From positions 248,001-312,000 of the forward strand of contig JADJFE010000032.1 in assembly GCA_016708725.1 (NCBI GenBank): a stretch of 64,000 nucleotides of DNA. Direction: 5' to 3'. The position numbers and the translations under genes were made by a program. Positions within the stretch are counted from its first letter, which is position 1; each line of letters begins with the position of its first letter. The notes below the pieces were generated by a model. That model was not told where the DNA came from and did no database searches. It worked only from the letters and a program-made list of their open reading frames with translations. Positions 33,838 through 41,081 of the stretch are shown here, piece by piece. This stretch comes from Candidatus Aalborgicola bjergmarkensis (lineage in GTDB: Bacteria > Pseudomonadota > Gammaproteobacteria > Burkholderiales > Burkholderiaceae_C).

Positions 33838-36323
33838 ACAGATTGCGCAGCATGCAGATCGTGGCGTGGGCGCGTGCATCCGGCACCAGGTTCGGCACCA
33901 GGCTGTGCGCCCTCGGCTGCCTGATCGGATTGGTACTGCTGTTGCTGCTGCTGGTGGACGCTGCCCGGCTGGACCTGGATGGTCCGGCGCCCTCGTTGCT
34001 ATTGCTGGACCGGCAGGGCCGTTTCATCGCGGAAACGGCAGGTGTGTCAGGTGTGGCAGATACGGATAAGGGCTTTGGCTATTGGCCGTTGCAGGAACTG
34101 CCCCCCCGCGTGGTGGCCGCGACCCTGGCGCTGGAGGACCGGCGCTTTGCGACGCACCCCGGTGTTGACGTGCTGGCGCTGGCGCGTGCGGTGTACCAGA
34201 ACCTCAGCCACCGCAGGCGGGTGTCGGGCGCGTCCACCATTGCCATGCAGCTGGCACGCGCACGTGCACCCGCATCCGCATCCGGTGGACGCAGCTACTG
34301 GAACAAAGTGCGTGAAGCCTGGCATGCGCTGGTGCTGACCGTGCGTTTTGGCCGCCAGGAAGTGCTGCACGCTTACCTGCGGCAGGTGCCATACGGGAAC
34401 CGGGTGCATGGCATTGCCTATGCCGCGCGCCGTTACCTGGATAAGCCGGTGGCGGATTTGAGTTGGGCCGAGATCGCCTTTTTGTGCGCGATCCCCCAGG
34501 CGCCCAGCACCATGAACCCTTTCCGTGAAGACGGACGGCTGCGCGCCATCGCCCGTGGCCAGCGCTTGTTGCAGCAATTGCATGCACAGTCGGTCATAGG
34601 CCCTGGCGACTACGAATTTGCGCTACAGCAAATCCGCGACATTCGTCTGCCCCCGTTGACGCCGCGCCCCGCCCATAGCCTGCACGCCGTGTTCAAACTC
34701 CAGCAGCTGCTGGCCACCGCACCCCCCGTGGGCGGCCCGGAGCCGTACCGCGTCGTCACCACGCTGGACCTGGACGTGCAGCAGGAAGTGGCGGATCGCG
34801 CCGCAGAGGCGGTGGACCAATGGCGCAGCCAGGGCGTGGGCAATGCCGCCGTGATTTTGCTGGACCGTGCAACCAATGGCGTGCTGGCCTGGCTGGGCTC
34901 GACCAACTATTTCGACGCTGTTCAGGCCGGTGCCATCGACTTTGCCCGCACGCCGCGCTCACCCGGCAGCGCATTGAAGCCATTCTTCTATGCGCTGGCG
35001 CTGGAGCGGGGCCGCATCACACCCGCCAGCATCCTGGACGATCTACCGGACATGAGCGAGGGCATCGCCAATGCGGATCGCGCCTATCTTGGCCCCCTGT
35101 TGCCACGCCAGGCGCTGGCAAACTCCCGCAACGTACCGGCAGCGCGCTTGCTCAATGAACTCGGTCTGCAAGACGGCTTTGACTTCCTGCGCGACCTTGA
35201 GCTGCACCACAACGCGCACGATGCCCCGTACTACGGATTGGGCCTGGTCATTGGTACCTTGCCGGTGACCCTGGAGAGTCTGGTCCAGGCCTACACGGTG
35301 CTGGCCCACGACGGCCAGTGGCGTGCGCTGCATTGGTACCACGGCCAGAGCACCAGCGTGCGGCAACTGTTGACTCCCGGTGTGGCACGGCTGGTGAGCC
35401 TTCAACTGGCCGATGCCAGCGCGCGTCTGCCCACCTTTCCACGCATGGGCAGCACCGAATACCCGTTTCCGGTGGCCCTGAAGACCGGGTCGTCGCAAGG
35501 TCTGCGCGACGCCTGGACGGTGGCCTACTCGCGTCGCTACCTGTTGGGCGTCTGGGTGGGCCACCCGGACGCGCGCCCCATGCACGAGGTGAGCGGTGGC
35601 ACACACGCAGCCGAGCTGGCGCACCGGATACTGACCCACCTCCACCGGGACCAGCGCCATGGCTTTGCCGACCGGGGCTTTCCTGCCCCGCAGGGCTACC
35701 ACCTGGTGCCTATTTGCGCACGGACCGGCAAGCGCGCCACACCGGCCTGTGACACGGTGTTTGCGGAGTGGTTCAAGCCCGGCCAGGAGCCGCAGCAGGA
35801 GGACGATGCACACCTGCGTCTGGCGGTGGATGTGCGCAACGGCCTGCTGGCCCACGCGGGCACACCGCAGCGTTTTGTGGAGCACAGAACCTTCATCAGC
35901 CTGCCGCCGCGCTATGCGCAATGGGCCGCGCAGTCCGGCCTGCCGCGCGCGCCGCAAACCGTGAGCACGCTGGGTGAGAATGGACACCCAGCACTGCCAA
36001 ACCATGTGCCGACCACACGCTTCACTGCGGACGGTCTGGTGATCCGCTCCCCGTCGCAGCCGCTGCGTATCCTCACACCCGGCAACGGCCTGCGTCTGAT
36101 CCGTGACACCACGCTTCCCCCCGGACACAATACCATTGCTTTACAGGTGGAAGCAGACCCTTCGGTGCCAGAAGTCTTGTGGAGCGTGGATGGGAAACCC
36201 TACAAACTCGCCCCCCACCCTTATGCGGTGCGCTGGCCATTGCAACCTGGTGAACACGTGATCCAGGCATCCGTCCCGAGCAGCCACGAATCCTCCGCGA
36301 TGGTGCGTATCCGTGTGGATTGA
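33834..36323 (+). CDS. pbpC: penicillin-binding protein 1C
   Basis: An 829-residue bifunctional peptidoglycan synthase. The start is TTG 33834, overlapping the macroglobulin stop by 4 bases; ATG 33852 is an alternative six codons on. A membrane anchor (LIGLVLLLLLLVDAA) precedes the GT51 glycosyltransferase domain: ALEDRRFATHPGVD holds the catalytic Glu, and STIAMQLAR and RKVREAW-type motifs follow. The transpeptidase domain has SALK (Ser379), SRN (ANSRNVPA) and KTGSS. The last 90 residues match the BiPBP_C domain. PBP1C is thought to repair or remodel the wall; linkage to the macroglobulin suggests response to attack by proteases and wall-breaking enzymes. Confidence 0.95.
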   Translation: MNRLRSMQIVAWARASGTRFGTRLCALGCLIGLVLLLLLLVDAARLDLDGPAPSLLLLDRQGRFIAETAGVSGVADTDKGFGYWPLQELPPRVVAATLALEDRRFATHPGVDVLALARAVYQNLSHRRRVSGASTIAMQLARARAPASASGGRSYWNKVREAWHALVLTVRFGRQEVLHAYLRQVPYGNRVHGIAYAARRYLDKPVADLSWAEIAFLCAIPQAPSTMNPFREDGRLRAIARGQRLLQQLHAQSVIGPGDYEFALQQIRDIRLPPLTPRPAHSLHAVFKLQQLLATAPPVGGPEPYRVVTTLDLDVQQEVADRAAEAVDQWRSQGVGNAAVILLDRATNGVLAWLGSTNYFDAVQAGAIDFARTPRSPGSALKPFFYALALERGRITPASILDDLPDMSEGIANADRAYLGPLLPRQALANSRNVPAARLLNELGLQDGFDFLRDLELHHNAHDAPYYGLGLVIGTLPVTLESLVQAYTVLAHDGQWRALHWYHGQSTSVRQLLTPGVARLVSLQLADASARLPTFPRMGSTEYPFPVALKTGSSQGLRDAWTVAYSRRYLLGVWVGHPDARPMHEVSGGTHAAELAHRILTHLHRDQRHGFADRGFPAPQGYHLVPICARTGKRATPACDTVFAEWFKPGQEPQQEDDAHLRLAVDVRNGLLAHAGTPQRFVEHRTFISLPPRYAQWAAQSGLPRAPQTVSTLGENGHPALPNHVPTTRFTADGLVIRSPSQPLRILTPGNGLRLIRDTTLPPGHNTIALQVEADPSVPEVLWSVDGKPYKLAPHPYAVRWPLQPGEHVIQASVPSSHESSAMVRIRVD

Positions 36324-36354
36324 CACGGTGCAATCTTTGCCAGGACTGCCCGGA

Positions 36355-37500
36355 TCAAACGACTTGCTTATCGTGGCGCAAAGCGGGGCATGCGTGCTCC
36401 AGAAATATGCGAATCTCTTCAAATCCTTGGCGCGCCTCGCTCAGATCGGGGTCAAAAATGTGCCAGACGTGCACCATGCGATCCCAGGTTTGCAGCGTCA
36501 CGGGCGATCCGGCGGCGCGGGCTTTGTGGGTGTAGCGCACGCTGTCGTCGCGTAGCATTTCGCTGTCGCTGGCCTGAATCAGCGTTGGCGGCAGCCCGGA
36601 GAGATCACCAAAGACCGGGGATATCAGCGGATGGTTGGGGCGCATGCGGTTGCTCAACCAACTCAGCCAAAGCAGTGCTGAACGCGGCACCCGGATGAGC
36701 TTGCCAAAGAGCGGACCCAGCATGGGGTCGGTTGCCAGGTTGGCGCGCAAACTGGGACTGTCCAGCGTACCGTCGGTCGCCGGGGACAAGGCCACCACCG
36801 CGTCGGGCGCGCGCAAACGCTGGTCACGCACCCAGGCCATCAGCACCAGTGCCAGGTTGCCACCGGCAGAGTCCCCGGCAATGAAGACCGCGCTGGCCGC
36901 TTCAAGCGTATTCGGCCCGTGCACCAGCATCCAGCAGTAGGCACGGCGACAGTCTTCAATGCCAACCCTGCGCGGGTGTTCGGGCATGAGCCGGTAGTCA
37001 ATGGCCAGCACGGCCCCGCCGGTGATTTCTGCGAACCGGGCAGTGATGGCCCGGTGGCTGCGCGGGCTGCCCATGATCCAGGCGCCACCATGGATGTAGA
37101 GCGTGCGCCGGGAGCTATCGGCACCAGGCGCTTGCACCCACTCGGCGGCCATGCCAAGGACGTTGACTGGCGTGAATTGCACCGCAAAATGGCGATCCTT
37201 TGCCATATTGTCCATGTACTGCCGCAGCAAGCCCAGGTGCTGTGCGCGTGGCGTTCCATGCAGCAACGTTGTGATGCCCCCCAGAGATGCAAGCACAGCC
37301 TGGTGCTCGGCATTGGGTGTGTTGCCGCTCGCAAAGCGCTGCCAGTACGCATGGCCGGTGCCACTGGTCAGATTTTTCAGGTTTTCCGGGCTATCCGGGT
37401 TATCAAAGAGATGCAGATCGGCACCGCGCAGAAAGAATGCCCCGATAAGCCAGACCAGCGCCAGTGCCGCAAGCACGCAGACCACGATCCATTCCGTCAC
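36355..37500 (-). CDS. membrane-anchored alpha/beta hydrolase, hormone-sensitive lipase family
   Basis: A 381-residue esterase. I place the start at GTG 37500 because GGGAGGT lies 5 bases upstream; longer frames run into repeats. One N-terminal membrane segment (WIVVCVLAALALVWLIGAFFL) anchors it. Catalytic features are complete: oxyanion hole HGGAW, nucleophile GDSAGG, acid in QASDSEMLRDD and histidine in HVWHIF. The HSL/type IV family hydrolyses short to medium acyl esters. It stands alone, convergent with pbpC (31-base gap, no clear terminator hairpin) and divergent from the repeat-rich region. Confidence 0.9.
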   Translation of the reverse strand: MTEWIVVCVLAALALVWLIGAFFLRGADLHLFDNPDSPENLKNLTSGTGHAYWQRFASGNTPNAEHQAVLASLGGITTLLHGTPRAQHLGLLRQYMDNMAKDRHFAVQFTPVNVLGMAAEWVQAPGADSSRRTLYIHGGAWIMGSPRSHRAITARFAEITGGAVLAIDYRLMPEHPRRVGIEDCRRAYCWMLVHGPNTLEAASAVFIAGDSAGGNLALVLMAWVRDQRLRAPDAVVALSPATDGTLDSPSLRANLATDPMLGPLFGKLIRVPRSALLWLSWLSNRMRPNHPLISPVFGDLSGLPPTLIQASDSEMLRDDSVRYTHKARAAGSPVTLQTWDRMVHVWHIFDPDLSEARQGFEEIRIFLEHACPALRHDKQVV

Positions 37501-37596
37501 GTCATACCTCCCGCAAAATTTCCTACCCCATTCTCCCATGCACAACCTATCCGAATTGGTATTCGAATCAGCGTACCGAGTTGGTATTCGAGCATA

Positions 37597-37615
37597 CCTG
37601 GGGCGGTGCCCCAGG
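37597..37615. repeat. solitary palindrome of the transposase-associated family
   Basis: CCTGGGGCGGTGCCCCAGG, then GGAACGCACCCGGAACGCGC as in the right flank of the complete elements. Only one end is present, as for a single REP. Confidence 0.8.
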
Positions 37616-37647
37616 AACGCACCCGGAACGCGCCCCAGAAACTCATC

Positions 37648-37835
37648 AATTGATAGCTGTCCCCGCACATTCCATAAGGGCCACAACCAGATTCCGGCAT
37701 TATTTCCGCATTGTTTTGGCCCATCACACCACCAATTTCCCCCTACCCGGCGGCTGGCGGCCAGTGTATGGCAGCATTTTATTGTGCCAATCGGCTTGCA
37801 AGGCTTATGGGATGTGCGGTGGCAGCTCTCTTTTT
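37648..37835. repeat. R2-type inverted-repeat element, subtype 1
   Basis: It runs from TTGATAGCTGTCCCCGCACA to GGGATGTGCGGTGGCAGCTC with inverted ends about 40 bp long. It is the second copy of the element at 15358-15550. Its end may act as a transcription stop for the fic gene: inverted repeat followed by CTTTTTG. Confidence 0.75.
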
Positions 37836-37849
37836 GTGAGTATATGCCT

Positions 37850-38968
37850 TTACTGGTAGGCAATCACCGTGTTGTCGTCCCGTGTCAGCAGCTGTATCAG
37901 TTTGGGGTGGATGAAGAGTTTCTCTCGTCCCACGGTTCTTTCCTCCAGCACGCCGATTGCAACGAGCTGCTTGAGATAGCGCGAGGCTGCCTGGCGGGCG
38001 GTGATGTCCTTTTCGACGAGGTCCTGGATGCGGCAATAAGGTAGATCAAAAATCAAGTCCACCAACTCACGGCTATAGATTTTCGGTGCGGCCTGCTTCA
38101 GGTGCGTGACGGTCAGTGCCGACAGATTCCGAATGGCTGAAATCTTCGCCGTCGTCCAGCGTGCCGTATCTTCAATGCCCTGGAGCACATAGAGAATCCA
38201 CGGCTCCCATGCCTGGCTGCGTGTGACATCGAGCAATAGCCGGTAATACGCGGCCTTGTTCCTGATGATGTAGCGGCTGAGATACAGAATCGGCAGGGTC
38301 AGCAAATCTTCCTGGATCAGGTACAGGCTATTCAAAACACGTCCGGTGCGGCCATTGCCATCGGTGAAAGGGTGGATCGCCTCGAACTGATAATGTCCGA
38401 CCGCCATGCGGACCAAGGGGTCTGTATCACGTGCTTCATGCAAATAGCGTTCCCAGTTGGCCAGTTTCGATCTCAGCACATCTTCCCCAACAGGCGGGGT
38501 ATAAATCACTTCCCCGGTCGCCTGGTTGGCAAGCGCAGTCCCCGGAATGCGCCGCACCTGCATGTCAACACCCTTGATGCGTGTGCATATCTGTTCTGCC
38601 GTGCGGGTGTTCAGTGGGGTTTGCCTGAGTGCCCGAAACCCTTCCAGCAACGCGCTACTGTGGCGCAGGGCTTCGCGGGTCGCCGGGTCGGCATGCTCAG
38701 AGACACTTTGGTATTGAAACAGCCGGTCGCTCGTGGTGATGATGTTTTCAATTTCAGAGCTGGCCTGCGCTTCCAGCAGTGGCAGGGCATTGATGAGCAC
38801 GCCCTGGTTGGGGATCAGCTCGGCGGCCTGCTTGAGTTCCGCCAGCGCTGCCCGTGCGGCAATACACTGCTTGAGCACCGGGCGCGTTTCCACCTCTGTG
38901 GCTGGTGGTAAAGGCGGCAAATCGTTGTAAGGCTGGTCTGGGCGCCAATGGGTCGTGGTCATGGTCAT
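37850..38968 (-). CDS. Fic family AMPylase with own inhibitory helix
   Basis: A 372-residue protein (ATG 38968; ATG 38962 is equally possible). The Fic core motif HPFTDGNGRTGR is complete with catalytic His. Near residue 75 the segment SSEIEN fits the (S/T)xxxE(G/N) inhibitory helix, so this is a class II Fic protein that restrains itself. The C-terminal 100 residues form a winged helix (ARQAASRYLKQLVAIGVLEE), the layout of Fic proteins that also bind DNA. Fic enzymes transfer AMP from ATP to target proteins. The five TGTCGC/GCGACA half-sites upstream (38995-39064) suggest self-regulation through that winged helix. No antitoxin gene is adjacent. Confidence 0.9.
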   Translation of the reverse strand: MTMTTTHWRPDQPYNDLPPLPPATEVETRPVLKQCIAARAALAELKQAAELIPNQGVLINALPLLEAQASSEIENIITTSDRLFQYQSVSEHADPATREALRHSSALLEGFRALRQTPLNTRTAEQICTRIKGVDMQVRRIPGTALANQATGEVIYTPPVGEDVLRSKLANWERYLHEARDTDPLVRMAVGHYQFEAIHPFTDGNGRTGRVLNSLYLIQEDLLTLPILYLSRYIIRNKAAYYRLLLDVTRSQAWEPWILYVLQGIEDTARWTTAKISAIRNLSALTVTHLKQAAPKIYSRELVDLIFDLPYCRIQDLVEKDITARQAASRYLKQLVAIGVLEERTVGREKLFIHPKLIQLLTRDDNTVIAYQ

Positions 38969-38994
38969 GGTTTGGGTTGAATCCTTGCAATTTT

Positions 38995-39064
38995 GCGACA
39001 CATGATATGTCGCTGGCGGCGACATATCTGCCAGACGTGTCGCTATTTTCACGAAATTGCGACA
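38995..39064. promoter_or_regulatory. array of GCGACA/TGTCGC half-sites upstream of fic
   Basis: Half-sites lie at 38995 (GCGACA), 39008 (TGTCGC), 39019 (GCGACA), 39038 (TGTCGC) and 39059 (GCGACA). The first two form GCGACACATGATATGTCGC. Spacing and alternation suggest a dimeric repressor bound two or three times. The array covers the region 27-100 bases upstream of the fic start. Confidence 0.6.
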
Positions 39065-39124
39065 CATAATCCCTGCGTGAAAAAGACCGCATGGCCGGTA
39101 GGCAAAATGATTCGCCACGGCATA

Positions 39125-39258
39125 CCTGGGGCGGTGCCCCAGGCTGGTATGTGGTCGGGCCTTTGGCCCTGCAAAATCGGACGTGCCCGTTTACCCGTTT
39201 GTCCGTTTCTTGCGCGCCAACGGCGCAACCGCATACCAGCCTGGGGCACCGCCCCAGG
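39125..39258. repeat. palindrome-ended element, copy G (complete, 134 bp)
   Basis: The 26-bp inverted ends are at 39125-39150 and 39233-39258, with the middle base triplet GGT/ACC instead of GAT/ATC. The core has 8 extra bases in the CCCGTTT stretch. It lies between the fic operator region and the truncated small gene. Confidence 0.9.
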
Positions 39259-39267
39259 AACTCAGGT

Positions 39268-39598
39268 TTACCTCTCCTTCGCGTCGGCCAGCGGGGTGAA
39301 GCGTGCTTGTTCGGCTGTTTTGCCGGGGAAGGTGATGGACACGATAACCTTCATATCCGGCACCGATGCGTACCTGGCTGTTCCCTTGAGCCGGTTGTCG
39401 CCGTCTGGGGTCAGCGCTGCTGTCACCTTGGTCTTGTCGGCCAGGATGGTTGCCGTGCCGTTTGCGCCGCTTGTCGCAAGCTTTTTGCCGTCGTGGTCGG
39501 TGACATACACAAGCACTGCGTTGTCCTTGGCTTCTTTGCTGTCCTTTGCGACCACCAGTTCGTAGTGGTAGGTGCCAGCCGGGCGCAACTGGAAGTCT
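39268..39598 (-). pseudogene. truncated copy of the small periplasmic protein gene at 40618
   Basis: The last 107 or so codons are nearly identical to the gene at 40618-41064 (GTYHYELVVAKDSKEAKDN through TFPGKTAEQARFTPLADAK). Similarity stops at about 39598, so the signal peptide and the HTDEVLNQQKAPNGG segment are missing. The frame stays open to 39633 with an unrelated start (MSRKQGLQRV), which would give a cytoplasmic 121-residue protein of doubtful meaning. Few differences suggest a recent duplication. Confidence 0.75.
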
Positions 39599-39718
39599 GA
39601 CAAGACTCGCTGCAACCCTTGTTTTCGACTCATAGTTCTGTGTTAGTCTGTGGTTGTTTGGCGCACGGGCATGTGCGTGTGCCGGGTTTCTGCAAATTAA
39701 CACACCGAGGAGAACAGT

Positions 39719-40441
39719 ATGAATAAATTCGTGGCATGCATGCTGATGGCCGTTGGCGCACTGACGACTACCACCGGTATGGCGCAAGAGCTGGCAGTCG
39801 TGACCGAAGATTGGCGCCCCTACAATTACCTCGAAGGGGATGAGATCAAGGGGGTCTCCACGGAAATCGTGAAAAAAGTCCTGGCGCAGTCTGGAGTGAA
39901 GTACACCATTAGTGTGCTGCCGTGGGCGCGTGCCTACCACATGGCCCAAAATGATCCCAATACCATGATCTACACGATCATTCGCATCCCGCAACGGGAA
40001 AAACTTTTCAAATGGGTGCGCCCCCTTGGCAATGGCGGCACTACTTCGCTGTACCGTTTGAAAGACAAAGAATCAGTGAATCCAAAAACAGTTGAGGAGG
40101 CCAGAGCGTTCAGCGTTGTCGCCAACAATGCGTCCATGGATCACACCTGGTTAAAAGACAATGGTTTTACAAAGCTGCAAACACCAGCAAAAGTTGAACT
40201 GTCGCTCAGGATGTTTTTCAGCGGAGAGCGGGCAGATTTAATCGCCTTTGATGATTCAGTGATTGATGAAGAGTTCAAGAAATTTGGCTTTGATAAGAGC
40301 AAAGTGGTCAAGGTACTGCCTTTGTTCAAGACACCGCCTTATATGGCAGTGAGCCTGAACACCTCCGACGAAATGCTTGCCCGCCTGCAAAAAGCGTATG
40401 ACGAGTTGCTGGCGGCGAAAAAGATCACACTGGTCAATTAA
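39719..40441 (+). CDS. periplasmic amino-acid-type solute-binding protein (SBP_bac_3)
   Basis: A 240-residue protein with GAGGAG before ATG 39719 and a signal peptide ending GMA-QEL. The pattern ELAVVTEDWRPYNYLEGDEIKG, then GVSTEIVKKVLAQSG and LPWARAYHMAQ, is that of family 3 solute-binding proteins. No ABC permease or ATPase gene is nearby, so it may be an orphan receptor or serve a transporter encoded elsewhere. It lies between the two copies of the small periplasmic gene, whose duplication its insertion may have caused. A strong hairpin follows the stop. Confidence 0.85.
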   Translation: MNKFVACMLMAVGALTTTTGMAQELAVVTEDWRPYNYLEGDEIKGVSTEIVKKVLAQSGVKYTISVLPWARAYHMAQNDPNTMIYTIIRIPQREKLFKWVRPLGNGGTTSLYRLKDKESVNPKTVEEARAFSVVANNASMDHTWLKDNGFTKLQTPAKVELSLRMFFSGERADLIAFDDSVIDEEFKKFGFDKSKVVKVLPLFKTPPYMAVSLNTSDEMLARLQKAYDELLAAKKITLVN

Positions 40442-40444
40442 GGG

Positions 40445-40488
40445 ATAGGGCGTGGTGAGGGTTGTAGTCATCCCTCACCACATCCTAT
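40445..40488 (+). terminator. hairpin after the solute-binding protein gene
   Basis: ATAGG..GTGGTGAGGG pairs with CCCTCACCAC..CCTAT around a 10-base loop, a 15-bp stem with one small internal loop, 4 bases after the stop. A run of T is lacking, so it may be a weak terminator or a 3' stabiliser. Confidence 0.5.
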
Positions 40489-40559
40489 GGTTTGAAGATC
40501 AGGGCATCCAGACCGAGTTTGCGAATTTTCTCAACCGCTGTTTGCGCCTCATGCTGACA

Positions 40560-40612
40560 AAATCAGCCTGTAGAGCTTATGGGACGTGCGGGAGCAGCTC
40601 TTTTTTTGTGAG
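40560..40612. repeat. half of an R2-type element
   Basis: AATCAGCCTGTAGAGCTTAT followed by GGGACGTGCGGGAGCAGCTC and a T run matches the right end of the elements at 15358 and 37648. Confidence 0.65.
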
Positions 40613-40617
40613 TGTTC

Positions 40618-41064
40618 TTACCGATCCTTCGCGTCGGCCAGCGGGGTGAAGCGTGCTTGTTCGGCTGTTTTGCCGGGGAAGGTGATGGACACGATAACCT
40701 TCATATCCGGCACCGATGCGTACTTTGCTGTTCCCTTGAGCCGGTTGTCGCCGTCTGGGGTCAGCGTCGCCGTTACCTTGGTCTTGCCGGCCAGGATGGT
40801 TGCCGTGCCGTTTGCAGCGTTTGTCGCAATCTTTTTACCGTCGTGGTCGGTGACGTACACGCGCACTGTGTTGTCCTTGGCTTCTTTACTGTCCTTGGCG
40901 ACCACGAGTTCGTAGTGGTAGGTGCCAGCCATGCGCAACTGGCCGCCGTTGGGGGCTTTCTGTTGGTTCAGAACCTCGTCGGTGTGGGCTAGCGCCGGGG
41001 AACTTGCCAGGAACAGCGTACTGGCAGCGGCAACAGCGGCAAGCAGGGATAGGGATTTTTTCAT
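40618..41064 (-). CDS. small periplasmic protein linked to the metal-efflux pump
   Basis: A 148-residue protein with a signal peptide ending ALA-HTDE. After cleavage it starts with histidine-containing HTDEVLNQQKAPNGGQL and then a beta-rich domain (YHYELVVAKD, VRVYVTDHDGKKI, LKGTAKYASVPDMKVIVSITF). It lies 17 bases downstream of the RND pump gene on the same strand, so it is probably part of that operon. I recall similar proteins beside CusA/CzcA genes in betaproteobacteria, but no function is established. The family is unnamed to me. Confidence 0.7.
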   Translation of the reverse strand: MKKSLSLLAAVAAASTLFLASSPALAHTDEVLNQQKAPNGGQLRMAGTYHYELVVAKDSKEAKDNTVRVYVTDHDGKKIATNAANGTATILAGKTKVTATLTPDGDNRLKGTAKYASVPDMKVIVSITFPGKTAEQARFTPLADAKDR

Positions 41065-41081
41065 GGATCAAAAACTTTCTG

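Larger units (their letters stand above)
37501..37849. other. 349-bp intergenic region with two repeats
   Basis: Next to the esterase start are two direct copies of TTGGTATTCGA (about 37556 and 37581). They are followed by a solitary palindrome of the transposase-associated family (37597-37615) and an R2-type element (37648-37835) that ends just before the fic stop. No gene is supported here. Confidence 0.7.
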
